A stretch of DNA of 57,998 nt from positions 1 to 57,998 of the forward strand of contig JBKAGO010000057.1 in assembly GCA_046290435.1 (NCBI GenBank). Reading direction: 5' to 3'. Under the pieces are notes generated by a model. It was not told the origin of the DNA and made no database searches. It was given only the letters and a program-made list of their open reading frames with translations. Within the stretch, counting starts at the first letter, position 1, and every line of letters begins with the position of its first letter. This document shows, in pieces, positions 8,390 through 16,220 of the stretch. The translations under genes were made by a program, and so were the position numbers. The DNA comes from CAVQUE01 sp046290435. GTDB lineage: Bacteria > Actinomycetota > Acidimicrobiia > Acidimicrobiales > UBA8592.

Positions 8390-9126
8390 CCACCTGGTCC
8401 ACCGTGGTGCTCGCCGCCGGGTTCGGCGAGCGGCTGGCGCCACTGACCGACACCACCCCCAAGCCGCTCATCCCGATCGGTGGGAAGGCACTGGTCGAAC
8501 ACATCGTCGGGCGGCTGGGGACGTGCGGCCTTCCCGATCCGGTCGTCGTCGTCAACCACCGTCATCCCGACCAGTGGGAGGCGTGGCGATCGGCCACCGT
8601 CGCCACCGGCGCCGTCGTGGTGGACAACGGCGTCGTCGACAGCGGCGCACGGCGTGGCGCGGTCGCCGACCTGCGTGCGGCGATGGACACTGGGGGAGCA
8701 GCTCCGCCCGGCCCGTGGATGGTGGTGGCCGGCGACAACCTCGTCGCAGCCGAGGACCTCGCCGCGATGGTCGAACGGTGGGGACGCGACGGGGTGCCGC
8801 TGGTGGCGTGTCGAGATCTGGGCGACGCCTCCGGCAAGGAATTCGGCGAGGTCACCCTCGGACCCGACGGCCGGATCGTCCGGTTCCGGGAGAAGCCCGC
8901 GCACCCCACGTCGTCGCTCGCCGCCACCTGCACCTACGTGCTCGCCCCCGACGCGCCCGCTGCCATCGACCGGTATCTCGCCAGCGGTGGCGACGCCGAT
9001 TCGCCGGGCCGTTTCATCGCCTGGCTCAGCACGCAGCGCCGCGTCGACGCGCACCTGCTGACCGGCGACTACCACGACATCGGCACACCCGATACCCTGG
9101 CGGCAGCCCGCTCCGCCATCGGTTGA
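8386..9126 (+). CDS. Sugar-1-phosphate nucleotidyltransferase
   Basis: This 246-residue NTP-transferase has the signature AAGFGERLAPLTDTTPKPLI near the N-terminus, the metal-binding region VVAGDN, and EFGEV followed by REKP. It should couple a sugar 1-phosphate to an NTP. It starts inside the last codons of the GHMP kinase (ATGA overlap), so the two are translationally coupled and likely act in sequence. The protein is short and lacks the left-handed beta-helix found in bifunctional GlmU-type enzymes. Which sugar and which nucleotide are used is not evident. A much longer open frame in this reading frame begins far upstream but is a shadow of the kinase gene. Confidence 0.85.
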   Translation: MTTWSTVVLAAGFGERLAPLTDTTPKPLIPIGGKALVEHIVGRLGTCGLPDPVVVVNHRHPDQWEAWRSATVATGAVVVDNGVVDSGARRGAVADLRAAMDTGGAAPPGPWMVVAGDNLVAAEDLAAMVERWGRDGVPLVACRDLGDASGKEFGEVTLGPDGRIVRFREKPAHPTSSLAATCTYVLAPDAPAAIDRYLASGGDADSPGRFIAWLSTQRRVDAHLLTGDYHDIGTPDTLAAARSAIG

Positions 9127-9191
9127 CCGGCCCCCGGCGAGCCAGGGCCCGAGCGGCCCCTGCGCGCAGCGGGCCGGATCTGCCGGGTCAC

Positions 9192-9280
9192 GCCCGGGCC
9201 CGAGCGGCCCGTGAGCGCAGCGAACAAGAGCGGGACGCGACGGGTCCGGATCAGAGCGAGTACGCCGATCCGCGCTCCCC
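9192..9280 (+). repeat. Family D dispersed repeat, copy 1
   Basis: The stretch from CCCGGGCCCGAGCGGCCCGT through GCCGATCCGC matches 47730-47800 in the same order and, in part, the reverse complement of 34157-34200. A weaker partial copy precedes it at 9146-9175. It fills the gap between the nucleotidyltransferase and the next kinase. Confidence 0.55.
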
Positions 9281-9338
9281 TCGGTGTCCTGGATCCCCGA
9301 ATCGGATCGCGGGCCGCCCACGACGTACCCTCACGCTC

Positions 9339-10529
9339 GTGAGCCCCACCCGACACATTCCCTCGCACCCCGGTGAGCTGTCGCCGCACTGGGTCACTGC
9401 AGCCATGCGCGAAGCCGGCACCATCGGCGACGACGTCGAGGTCGTCGGCCTGCGCATCGAGCCGCTCGGCAACGGCGGCGTGGGCCTCAGCGGCGAGACC
9501 GTCCGGGTCGAGCTGACCTACCGGGGATCGTCCCCGTCGCTCGCGGAGCTCCCCGCGACGGTCATCGCGAAGTTCCCCACCCGCGAAGCCGCCAACCGGG
9601 GGATGATCGAGACCTACGACTGCTACGCCCGCGAGATCGCCTTCTACCGCGACATCGCCGCCGAGGTCCCGTTGCGGATTCCACGCCACCATGGCAGCGA
9701 CTTCGACCCCGCCAAGCTGCGCCGGGTCAACGAGACCGCCGCCAGAGCGGTCGACCGGCTCCCAACCCGGGCCCACCTGGCGCTCACCCGCGACGTCACC
9801 AAGTTCATGCGGCCCACCAAGCGCCGCTACGCGCTGCTGCTCGAGGACCTCGGATCCGGCATGGTCGTCCACGACCTCGTCGAGCCGCCGCCACGCCACC
9901 GCCTCGAGCAGATACTCGATTCGCTCGCTGTGCTCCACGCCCGTTTCTGGGGTCGCGAGGACCTGGCGTCGCACCCGGTGTCGCGGCCGCTGGTCAGCAC
10001 CATGCCGGGCACGTTCGTCAACGTCATGCGGGCCCGCAACATCCCCCTGGCCACCGAACGCTGGGGCGAGTGGCTGACCGAGCAGGACCTCGCATTGTTC
10101 GACGTCGCGGGCGACCGTTTCGTCGAGGATCTGGCCACGCTCAACCGGCCGATGACCTTCGTCCACGGCGATCCCCGCTCGGACAACATCTTGTTCGACG
10201 ACGGCGACGAGCCCATCCTGTTGGACTGGGCCCAACCCGGCGTCGCGCACCCCGGTTTCGACGTCGGGTACGTGCTGGGCAGCAGCTTGCGCATCGAGGA
10301 GCGAGACGACATCGCCACGCTCGTCGAGCGCTACCGCGCCGCACTGGCCGCCGCCGGCGTCGAGCTCGACACCGCCACCCTCGAAGACGGCATCGGTGCC
10401 ACGGCGCGGGCGATGATCGTCCAGCAGATCAACAGCCTGACGGTCCTCATCGGCGACTACGGCGAGCACGGCCTGCCCGCCGACCTCTGGGTCCCGCGCC
10501 TGCTGGCAGTGGCGCACGCCTACACCTGA
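9339..10529 (+). CDS. Phosphotransferase of the CHK/ecdysteroid-kinase-like family
   Basis: This 396-residue small-molecule kinase shows the catalytic motif HGDPRSDN starting at His276, followed by LLDWAQPG with the metal-binding Asp, and LLLEDL in the N-lobe/hinge region. The overall layout fits the aminoglycoside phosphotransferase superfamily, CHK-kinase-like branch, common in actinobacteria near acyl-CoA metabolism genes. The start is GTG 9339, with a TACCCT -10 box (9326-9331) 7 nt upstream, so it is predicted leaderless. The substrate is unknown, and the flanking genes do not clarify it. Confidence 0.8.
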   Translation: MSPTRHIPSHPGELSPHWVTAAMREAGTIGDDVEVVGLRIEPLGNGGVGLSGETVRVELTYRGSSPSLAELPATVIAKFPTREAANRGMIETYDCYAREIAFYRDIAAEVPLRIPRHHGSDFDPAKLRRVNETAARAVDRLPTRAHLALTRDVTKFMRPTKRRYALLLEDLGSGMVVHDLVEPPPRHRLEQILDSLAVLHARFWGREDLASHPVSRPLVSTMPGTFVNVMRARNIPLATERWGEWLTEQDLALFDVAGDRFVEDLATLNRPMTFVHGDPRSDNILFDDGDEPILLDWAQPGVAHPGFDVGYVLGSSLRIEERDDIATLVERYRAALAAAGVELDTATLEDGIGATARAMIVQQINSLTVLIGDYGEHGLPADLWVPRLLAVAHAYT

Positions 10530-10552
10530 CCGGGCGCGATCGCGGCGGAGCG

Positions 10553-11365
10553 TCAGATCCGTGTCGGGTCGCCCTCGATCACTGCGAGCGGCAACCACGA
10601 ACGCCGGTCTCGCGCTGCGGTTCCCTGGCGCTCGCCGCGCTGGAGTCGCTCGAGGCAGTATGCGGCATTGCGTGCGTCTCGGGCCCGGCGTTGGTCGTCC
10701 GGGACTGGGGGATGCGGGTCGACGTGGATGCCCCGGCCGGCCTCGGCCCGGCGGCAACCGGCCAATTCGAGCCGGATGAGCAGGTCGATGTCGAGGAAGT
10801 TCGCGTCGACGAGGGATCCGTAGAAGCCGTCGACCTCGTCGAATCGTCGGCGACGGAGCAAGACGTTGCCCGGCGCGTTGCGCTCGCTCGCTGCGACGTC
10901 GACCACCGAGGTCTCGATCCGCACGGTCTGGCCGTCGACGACGACCTGGGTGACGCTCACCGGGGGCGCCGTCGAACGTTCGTCTCGTACATGGGGGTCG
11001 GTGATGCGGCCGAGCGTGACGACGGTGCGGTCATCTATCAGCGACGCCATCTCTCGCCACGCATCGGGCTCGAGCACGATGTCGGCGTCGAGGAGCAGCA
11101 GCAGTGGTGACCGGGCGAGGCCGGCCCCCACGTTCTGGGTCGCGCCCTTGGCGAATCGACGCATCGGCAGGTGCACGATCGATACGGGTAGGTCGCGGAG
11201 AGCGTTGCGCACCATGTCGCGGCGGCCGCCGCCGTTGACGACGATCCACTCGGCGTCGGCCGGCAGCCGATCGAGGTTGGCGTGCACCGTCGACGCCAGC
11301 TCGGGACGATCGCACCACGGGATCACGACCGATACCGATGGTCGGCTGATCCGGGTCGACACCAC
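10553..11365 (-). CDS. Family 2 glycosyltransferase (GT-A)
   Basis: The 270-residue protein begins SVSVVIPWCDRPELAS and has LLLLLDADIVLEPDAW, with the DAD metal/nucleotide-binding motif near residue 94, then an ERNAPGNVLLRR segment typical of GT2 acceptor regions. It is soluble with no membrane helix. The start is GTG 11365, which falls 12 nt after the first base of an ECF-type -10 element (CGTC) and therefore at the predicted transcription start. This is the left edge of the candidate peptide-modification cluster. It diverges from the next gene. The sugar donor and acceptor are unknown. Confidence 0.85.
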   Translation of the reverse strand: MVSTRISRPSVSVVIPWCDRPELASTVHANLDRLPADAEWIVVNGGGRRDMVRNALRDLPVSIVHLPMRRFAKGATQNVGAGLARSPLLLLLDADIVLEPDAWREMASLIDDRTVVTLGRITDPHVRDERSTAPPVSVTQVVVDGQTVRIETSVVDVAASERNAPGNVLLRRRRFDEVDGFYGSLVDANFLDIDLLIRLELAGCRRAEAGRGIHVDPHPPVPDDQRRARDARNAAYCLERLQRGERQGTAARDRRSWLPLAVIEGDPTRI

Positions 11366-11373
11366 ACCGGCGA

Positions 11374-11399
11374 GACGTCCCGTTCGGTCGACGGTTACA
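11374..11399 (-). promoter_or_regulatory. ECF-type promoter P1 (TGTAAC-N16-CGTC)
   Basis: Read on the minus strand, TGTAAC (11399-11394) is followed by 16 nt and CGTC (11377-11374). The same layout occurs at P2, P3 and P4 of this cluster and was not found elsewhere in the window by eye. It precedes the GT2 gene. Confidence 0.75.
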
Positions 11400-11421
11400 C
11401 CAGGGCGCTACCGTCGCATCG

Positions 11422-12489
11422 ATGGGCGCTGTGGACCGGCCGGGGATCGACGTGCTCTACGCAACGCGTCTGCTGGATCTTGCGTACTTCTGGCCCAGTT
11501 ATCGCAGTGTGCGCCGCAATCTGCCATGGGTGAACCGGATCGTGGTCGTCGTCCCCGACGCCGACGTCGCAGGCTTCGCCGACCTCGGCCTCGACGCCGA
11601 GGTGGTGGGCGAGAGCGACCTGCACGACGGGCTACCCGGCATCGCTCGGGGATGGATGCGTCAACAGGTGGTCAAGCTCTGTGCGCATCTTGTGTCCGCC
11701 GACCGGCCGGTCCTCGTTCTCGACGCCGATGTGCTCGTGGCGCAGCCGGCACCACCGTCTCTGGTCTTCGAAGGGAGCATGGCTCGGTGTTTCGTCGAAC
11801 GCTGGGATGGGGCGACCCATCGTGGCTGGCACGGTGCGAGCGCGAAGTTCCTGGGGATCGACCGGACCCGACCGAGCATCTTCCCGACACCCAACGTCAT
11901 GGACACCGACGTCCTGCACGAACTGCACGCCCACCTCGGATCCGGCGATGCGTCACGAGGGCTCGCAGCGGTCATCGACGCGGCCGCGGGCGTCGTCGAC
12001 GAGACACACGACCCGCCCTTCACCGAGTGGGCCCTCTACGGCCTGTTCGCCCGTCACCTGAGCGCCACGGCCACGGAGCGGGTGCGCTTCTGCGAGAGCA
12101 CGCACGTCACCGGTGTCTGGGACGACACGCAATGGCGGGAACGGCTTCGGCACGGTCGCTGGGCCGAGCGCCCATTCCTCGTGGTGCACTCCTGGCTGAC
12201 CGAGGACCTCCTGACGGTGCGCCGAGCGCTCGCCGGTGATCCGGCTCTCGCACCTCTGTTCACCGGCGACGGTCGGGGCGGCTGGCTGATCCCGGCCGGG
12301 ACGACCATGGCCCGGCACGGCTTCGCTCGTTCGGCGGTCACCGTCGAACGCACGCGGTTGCTGCAGGCCGCCGACGTCGAGGACGACGACGGCGTGCACA
12401 CGGTGTTCCGTCTCCGCCCGGATCGTTGGGGCGCCGATGGCGGAGGCGGCATCATGCGCGTTGCGACTGCTGCGCTGATGGGTCTCTGA
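11422..12489 (+). CDS. Glycosyltransferase-like protein (DUF6492-like)
   Basis: This 355-residue protein opens with IDVLYATRLLDLAYFWPSYR and contains RPVLVLDADVLV, a GT-A-like beta strand with a DxD motif, then WLTEDLL further on. The pattern resembles actinobacterial DUF6492-type glycosyltransferase-like proteins; the family name is from memory and should be checked. TACCGT (11409-11414) lies 7 nt before ATG, so this gene appears to use an ordinary leaderless promoter rather than the ECF-type promoter of its divergent neighbour. It probably adds a sugar to the product of the cluster, but no specificity can be read. Confidence 0.65.
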   Translation: MGAVDRPGIDVLYATRLLDLAYFWPSYRSVRRNLPWVNRIVVVVPDADVAGFADLGLDAEVVGESDLHDGLPGIARGWMRQQVVKLCAHLVSADRPVLVLDADVLVAQPAPPSLVFEGSMARCFVERWDGATHRGWHGASAKFLGIDRTRPSIFPTPNVMDTDVLHELHAHLGSGDASRGLAAVIDAAAGVVDETHDPPFTEWALYGLFARHLSATATERVRFCESTHVTGVWDDTQWRERLRHGRWAERPFLVVHSWLTEDLLTVRRALAGDPALAPLFTGDGRGGWLIPAGTTMARHGFARSAVTVERTRLLQAADVEDDDGVHTVFRLRPDRWGADGGGGIMRVATAALMGL

Positions 12490-12541
12490 CGAGGGAACCG
12501 AACGCGAGGGGCCGGTGGTCGTCGGCCAGGTCAGGCGACGG

Positions 12542-14131
12542 TCACGAGGCAGCGGGGATCACGAGTCCGCCGGCCACCAGGGCAGATAGATGGTCGAGGA
12601 CCTCCGCGGGCTCGATGCGCATCTTCTCGGCGATGTGTCGCGGGGTCAGGCCCGGTTCGGCGATCACCGCCCGGGCGACCGAGACGGCAATGGGCTCCAG
12701 GCGGAGGTCACGACGGCCGAAGACGGCGTCGCGGGCGGCGACCCCGTCGACGGTGTCGATGACCGACGGAACGAGCGGATGCAACCGCGCCTCGACGCCG
12801 AGGCGGGCCACGGCCGTTTCGACGTCGCAGCTCGCATAGTCCTGGAGGAGGAATCGGTAGTGCCGACGACGGAAATCGTCGAGGTCGTCGAACAGAGCGA
12901 GCAGCTCCTGTTCCTCGACGCCCAGGTGTGGGCGGTTGCGCACAGCCACGTAGTCGTCGACCGACAGCGAGTCGAGGCGCCGATTCCTCGCCGGCTCCCA
13001 CCGCCCGGCCAGCGCAGGGGCCATGACGGCGGCAACGAGTTCGGACACGCTCGCGACGCGTCCGAGCCCGGGGAGTGCAGCAGGTGGTTCCTCCACCAAC
13101 GCCAGGACTGCGGCGACGAAGGCATCCCATGAGTGCTGACGGGCCCACGCAGCCGCCGTCATCGCTGAGGCCTCCCTCCGCTCGGGATCGTCCAGGAACG
13201 TTGCAACGGCCTCCACGGCCTCGTGCACGTCGACGAAGGTGCCGTGGTCGGTGATCAACGTGGTCACCTGATGGCCCGTCTCGTCACCGACGGTGTCCCG
13301 CAGTCCTCCCCAGCCTGCTCCCACGACCGGGGTGCCGCACGCAGCGGCCTCGACCTGCGCGAACCCGTAGGACTCGTCGTGGTTGACGGTCAGGTTCACG
13401 GCCACCGTCGCGCGGCGCATCAACGCCGCCACCATCATCGGGTCGGCGACGCGTCCGAGGAACGTCACGTGGTCCCGCAACCCGAGATCACGGATGTCGC
13501 GCTGGAACCGGGCGGCGTCGGCGAGTCCGCGGGTATCGGGCGGAAACGAACCGACGAGCACGAGCAGTGCGTCGGTGCGTTCCACGAGCAGCTCGGCGAG
13601 GCGGATCAGTTGATCGATGCGCTTCTCTGGGTGGAACCGGCCCGTGTGCAGCAGCACCGGTCGGTCCCGGAACGGGTCCTCGGTCCATGGCTCGGCGCCC
13701 GTCGGTGGTTCGGGTCGGAACACGGCCGTATCGATCGGAGGTGGCACGACCCGGGCGCACGATCCGAACTCCGGGTGCGAGAAGCGCCGTGCCATAGCCG
13801 CATCAGCCGTGCAGTTCCACGCCACCCGTGTACCGGCACGCAGCACGAGATCCTCGAGGCGGGTGCGGCCGAGATCGCCGCGGTGGGCCAGCCACACCAC
13901 GTCACCGGCGCGGTAGCGCGCAGGGTGGAGCATGCCGGTGATGGCGTCGAGCACGGCTCCGTGGGCTGGTGGCGTCGCGGCGACGAGGCCCAGACCGCGC
14001 CGGCCGAGCGCGTCGAGCAACTCCTCCTGGGTCGGTCGCCCGATGGTCGCCGTTCGCCGGCTGCGGCCTTCCCGCTGATGGGTCTGGTCGCTGTACGTCA
14101 CGTGCCGAACGGTGGACAGCGGAGCGATCAC
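12542..14131 (-). CDS. Family 4 glycosyltransferase with C-terminal winged-helix-like domain
   Basis: The 529-residue protein has a GT-B fold of the GT4 type: HTGRFHPEKRIDQLI in the middle, and ESYGFAQVEAAACGTPVVG with the E-x7-E donor-binding pair. After the GT domain (~residue 375) a helical region leads to a final segment, AEPGLTPRHIAEKMRIEPAE then VLDHLSALVAGGLV, which looks like a small winged helix. PqqD-like RiPP recognition elements have this outline, so the tail might bind a peptide leader (inference). Start GTG 14131 with GACAAT 6 nt upstream. It diverges from the candidate precursor peptide gene. Confidence 0.8.
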   Translation of the reverse strand: MIAPLSTVRHVTYSDQTHQREGRSRRTATIGRPTQEELLDALGRRGLGLVAATPPAHGAVLDAITGMLHPARYRAGDVVWLAHRGDLGRTRLEDLVLRAGTRVAWNCTADAAMARRFSHPEFGSCARVVPPPIDTAVFRPEPPTGAEPWTEDPFRDRPVLLHTGRFHPEKRIDQLIRLAELLVERTDALLVLVGSFPPDTRGLADAARFQRDIRDLGLRDHVTFLGRVADPMMVAALMRRATVAVNLTVNHDESYGFAQVEAAACGTPVVGAGWGGLRDTVGDETGHQVTTLITDHGTFVDVHEAVEAVATFLDDPERREASAMTAAAWARQHSWDAFVAAVLALVEEPPAALPGLGRVASVSELVAAVMAPALAGRWEPARNRRLDSLSVDDYVAVRNRPHLGVEEQELLALFDDLDDFRRRHYRFLLQDYASCDVETAVARLGVEARLHPLVPSVIDTVDGVAARDAVFGRRDLRLEPIAVSVARAVIAEPGLTPRHIAEKMRIEPAEVLDHLSALVAGGLVIPAAS

Positions 14132-14190
14132 CGGGCCGATTGTCGCGCACCGGTGGCGCTGCGCAGCCGCCAGGATCGGATTGGCCGAGG

Positions 14191-14216
14191 TGTAACCCCG
14201 GTCCCGGATCGACGTC
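14191..14216 (+). promoter_or_regulatory. ECF-type promoter P2 (TGTAAC-N16-CGTC)
   Basis: TGTAAC (14191-14196), 16 nt, CGTC (14213-14216). It reads toward the 90-residue peptide gene and gives a predicted leader of about 48 nt that includes the GGAAAGGG ribosome-binding site. Confidence 0.75.
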
Positions 14217-14271
14217 CGGTACTCCCGACGTCCAGAACGCAGCCAGTGAGCTGCAGGAAAGGGAACCGAGA

Positions 14272-14544
14272 ATGAGCGACGACATCACCACATCCGACAT
14301 CGAGCAGTTCGCCGACAAGCTCGAAGCGTTCAGCGAGACGCTGTCCGAAAAGGAGCAGGCCATGCTGGGCGACATGGTCGGTCGCGCGGCGAACATCGAT
14401 GCCGACGAGGTCGCCGGCTTCTCCAAGTTCGGCATCCGCGAAATGACGATCGGACTGAACTTCGGCGACTTCCGTGTTCGCGGAGTCGGTGGCAAGGGCA
14501 TGATCCGCGGAGCCCGGACGCTCGGAGCGAACTGGGTCAACTGA
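14272..14544 (+). CDS. Candidate RiPP precursor peptide (90 residues)
   Basis: The peptide has two contrasting halves. Residues 1-50 are acidic and predicted helical, with 13 Asp/Glu (for example DIEQFADKLEAFSETLSEKE). Residues 51-90 are basic and glycine-rich, with seven Lys/Arg and ending GARTLGANWVN. There is no Cys and no membrane segment. That split is typical of leader plus core. ATG 14272 has a good Shine-Dalgarno (GGAAAGGG) upstream, promoter P2 precedes it, and a GT4 gene starts 15 nt after its stop. A radical SAM/SPASM enzyme lies 1.7 kb downstream on the other strand. No known family is recognised, and it could instead be a small accessory protein. Confidence 0.65.
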   Translation: MSDDITTSDIEQFADKLEAFSETLSEKEQAMLGDMVGRAANIDADEVAGFSKFGIREMTIGLNFGDFRVRGVGGKGMIRGARTLGANWVN

Positions 14545-14559
14545 TCCGGGCCCCCACAC

Positions 14560-15705
14560 GTGCGAATCGCGTTGTGGCTGCGGACGTTCCTTCCCGAGAT
14601 CGGAGGGATCCAGACGCTCGGAGCGTTGCTTGCCGACGGCGCGGCGCGGCTCGGCCACGAGGTCCTGGTCCTCGCCGCTCCCGGACCCCGGTGCGGCGAG
14701 GCCCGGGAGCGGCGTCCGAGCGGAGTTCATGTCGCTCGCGTGGGTCCTGCCGAGCCGCTGGCAGGAGACCTCGACGACCGACTCGCTGTCTATCGGGCCT
14801 ACGAACGCGAGATCGACGAGTTCGCCCCCGACGTCGTCCATGTGCACGTGGCCGGCCCCTACGTCGCCTATGCCAACGAACTCCATGAGCGCCGAGCGCT
14901 GCCATGGATGCTGACGGTCCACAACAACCACGCCGGTCAAGGCCGCGCTTTCGGGCGGGAGTCGCCGTTGGGGACGGCGATCGCCACCGCTGACGCCGTT
15001 ACGGCCGTCTCCCACGACACCTGCCGCTGGCTCGTCGACACGTGGCCCGAACACGCCCGGCGCATCGCCGTGATACACAACGGGATCGAGGCACCGCAGA
15101 CGACCACCGCGGTTCCGCCAAAGGGGCCGATCGTGTTCGTCGGGCGCCTCGAGCCCCAGAAGCGACTGGACGTGCTCCTCGATGCCTTCGCCCGCGTCGT
15201 CGCTCGCAACGACACGGCGCGTTTGCGCATCGTGGGTGACGGCAGCCAACGCGACGAGCTCGAGTCGCAGCGTCAGGCGCTCGGCCTGGCCGGTCGGGTC
15301 GACTTCGTCGGAGCGTTGCCGACGGAGTCGGTCGCCGCCGAGCTCCGAGCCGCGCGGGCGCTCGTGCTCTCGTCGGATTTCGAAGGCCTTCCGATCGTGG
15401 CTCTCGAAGCGGCTGCCAACGCCCGGGCAGTGGTGGCCACGCGCGCCGGTGGGATCGCCGAACTCGTCGCTGACGGCGTCACCGGATTACTCGTCGAGGT
15501 GGGCGACATCGACGGGCTTGCCGATGCCTTGTCGACGGTGGTCGACGATCCGGCACTGGCGGTTCGGCTCGGCGCCGCGGGACGCGAGCGGGTGGCGTCC
15601 GAGTTCGGTGCAGACCGGTGCGTGCAGGCCTACGTGGAGCGCTACGGCGCGCTGGTCGGCAGATGGTCGGCAGAGGGACGAGGATCCGCCAACCGCACGA
15701 GATAG
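14560..15705 (+). CDS. Family 4 glycosyltransferase
   Basis: The 381-residue GT-B enzyme begins RIALWLRTFLPEIGGIQT and has VFVGRLEPQKRLDVLL and SSDFEGLPIVALEAAANA with the E-x7-E motif, all standard for GT4. It starts at GTG 14560, 15 nt after the precursor peptide stop, so both should be on the P2 transcript. That linkage is the best hint that the peptide itself, or something built on it, is the acceptor (inference). Its last 64 nt overlap the 3-prime end of the convergent methyltransferase gene. Confidence 0.88.
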   Translation: MRIALWLRTFLPEIGGIQTLGALLADGAARLGHEVLVLAAPGPRCGEARERRPSGVHVARVGPAEPLAGDLDDRLAVYRAYEREIDEFAPDVVHVHVAGPYVAYANELHERRALPWMLTVHNNHAGQGRAFGRESPLGTAIATADAVTAVSHDTCRWLVDTWPEHARRIAVIHNGIEAPQTTTAVPPKGPIVFVGRLEPQKRLDVLLDAFARVVARNDTARLRIVGDGSQRDELESQRQALGLAGRVDFVGALPTESVAAELRAARALVLSSDFEGLPIVALEAAANARAVVATRAGGIAELVADGVTGLLVEVGDIDGLADALSTVVDDPALAVRLGAAGRERVASEFGADRCVQAYVERYGALVGRWSAEGRGSANRTR

Positions 15706-16211
15706 CGGCCCACGACGTTGCCGAGCCAGAAGCGGCGCACACCGAAGGGGCGCAGCAGCGTCATGACATCGCTGTGGGTCCAGTCGTCGGTGACGTGGCG
15801 CTCGTAGGGGTTGCCCCCCACTGGGCCCTGTGGGTGGTGCCCGAGCGGCACCGTGACGACGGCATGCCCGACGCCCGCCTCTGTCAGAGATCGAAGCAAC
15901 GACGATGCGAGATCAGGCGCCATGTGCTCGATGACGTCGCCGAGGATGGCGACGTCGTAGTCGCGATAGGCGTCGGGAGGAAGCGAGCACGCGTCGCCCA
16001 CGACGATGCAGCGGTAGCGGCGCTCCAGTTGGTAGCGCTCGATGTACGGTGCCCATATCTCGATGGCATCGACCGCTGGCGGGTGCACGAGCATCGAGCA
16101 CAGGTCCGCGCCGGCACCGGCGCCGGCTCCGATGTCCACCACCGTTGCGGGGCGCAACTCGTCGAGCCACCGCACGGTCTGCTCGCGACCCTCGGTCGCT
16201 GAGAACGGCAC
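15642..16211 (-). CDS. Class I SAM-dependent methyltransferase
   Basis: This 189-residue protein has the SAM-binding motif VVDIGAGAGAGADL, an acidic motif II region (VDAIEI), GDACSL, and YDVAILGDVIEHM as the post-III strand. It should methylate a small molecule, sugar or peptide; the acceptor is not evident. It starts at GTG 16211, 9 nt after the stop of the radical SAM gene, so the two form one transcription unit driven by P3. The 3-prime end overlaps the convergent GT4 gene by 64 nt. Confidence 0.85.
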   Translation of the reverse strand: MPFSATEGREQTVRWLDELRPATVVDIGAGAGAGADLCSMLVHPPAVDAIEIWAPYIERYQLERRYRCIVVGDACSLPPDAYRDYDVAILGDVIEHMAPDLASSLLRSLTEAGVGHAVVTVPLGHHPQGPVGGNPYERHVTDDWTHSDVMTLLRPFGVRRFWLGNVVGRYLVRLADPRPSADHLPTSAP

Positions 16212-16220
16212 CGCAGGAAC

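Noticed and set aside
6412..9126. A 904-residue open frame on the plus strand
   Set aside because: Most of it lies antisense to the Ser/Thr kinase and out of frame with the GHMP kinase. Only its last 246 residues, the nucleotidyltransferase, show real motifs. Long shadow frames are expected at this GC content.
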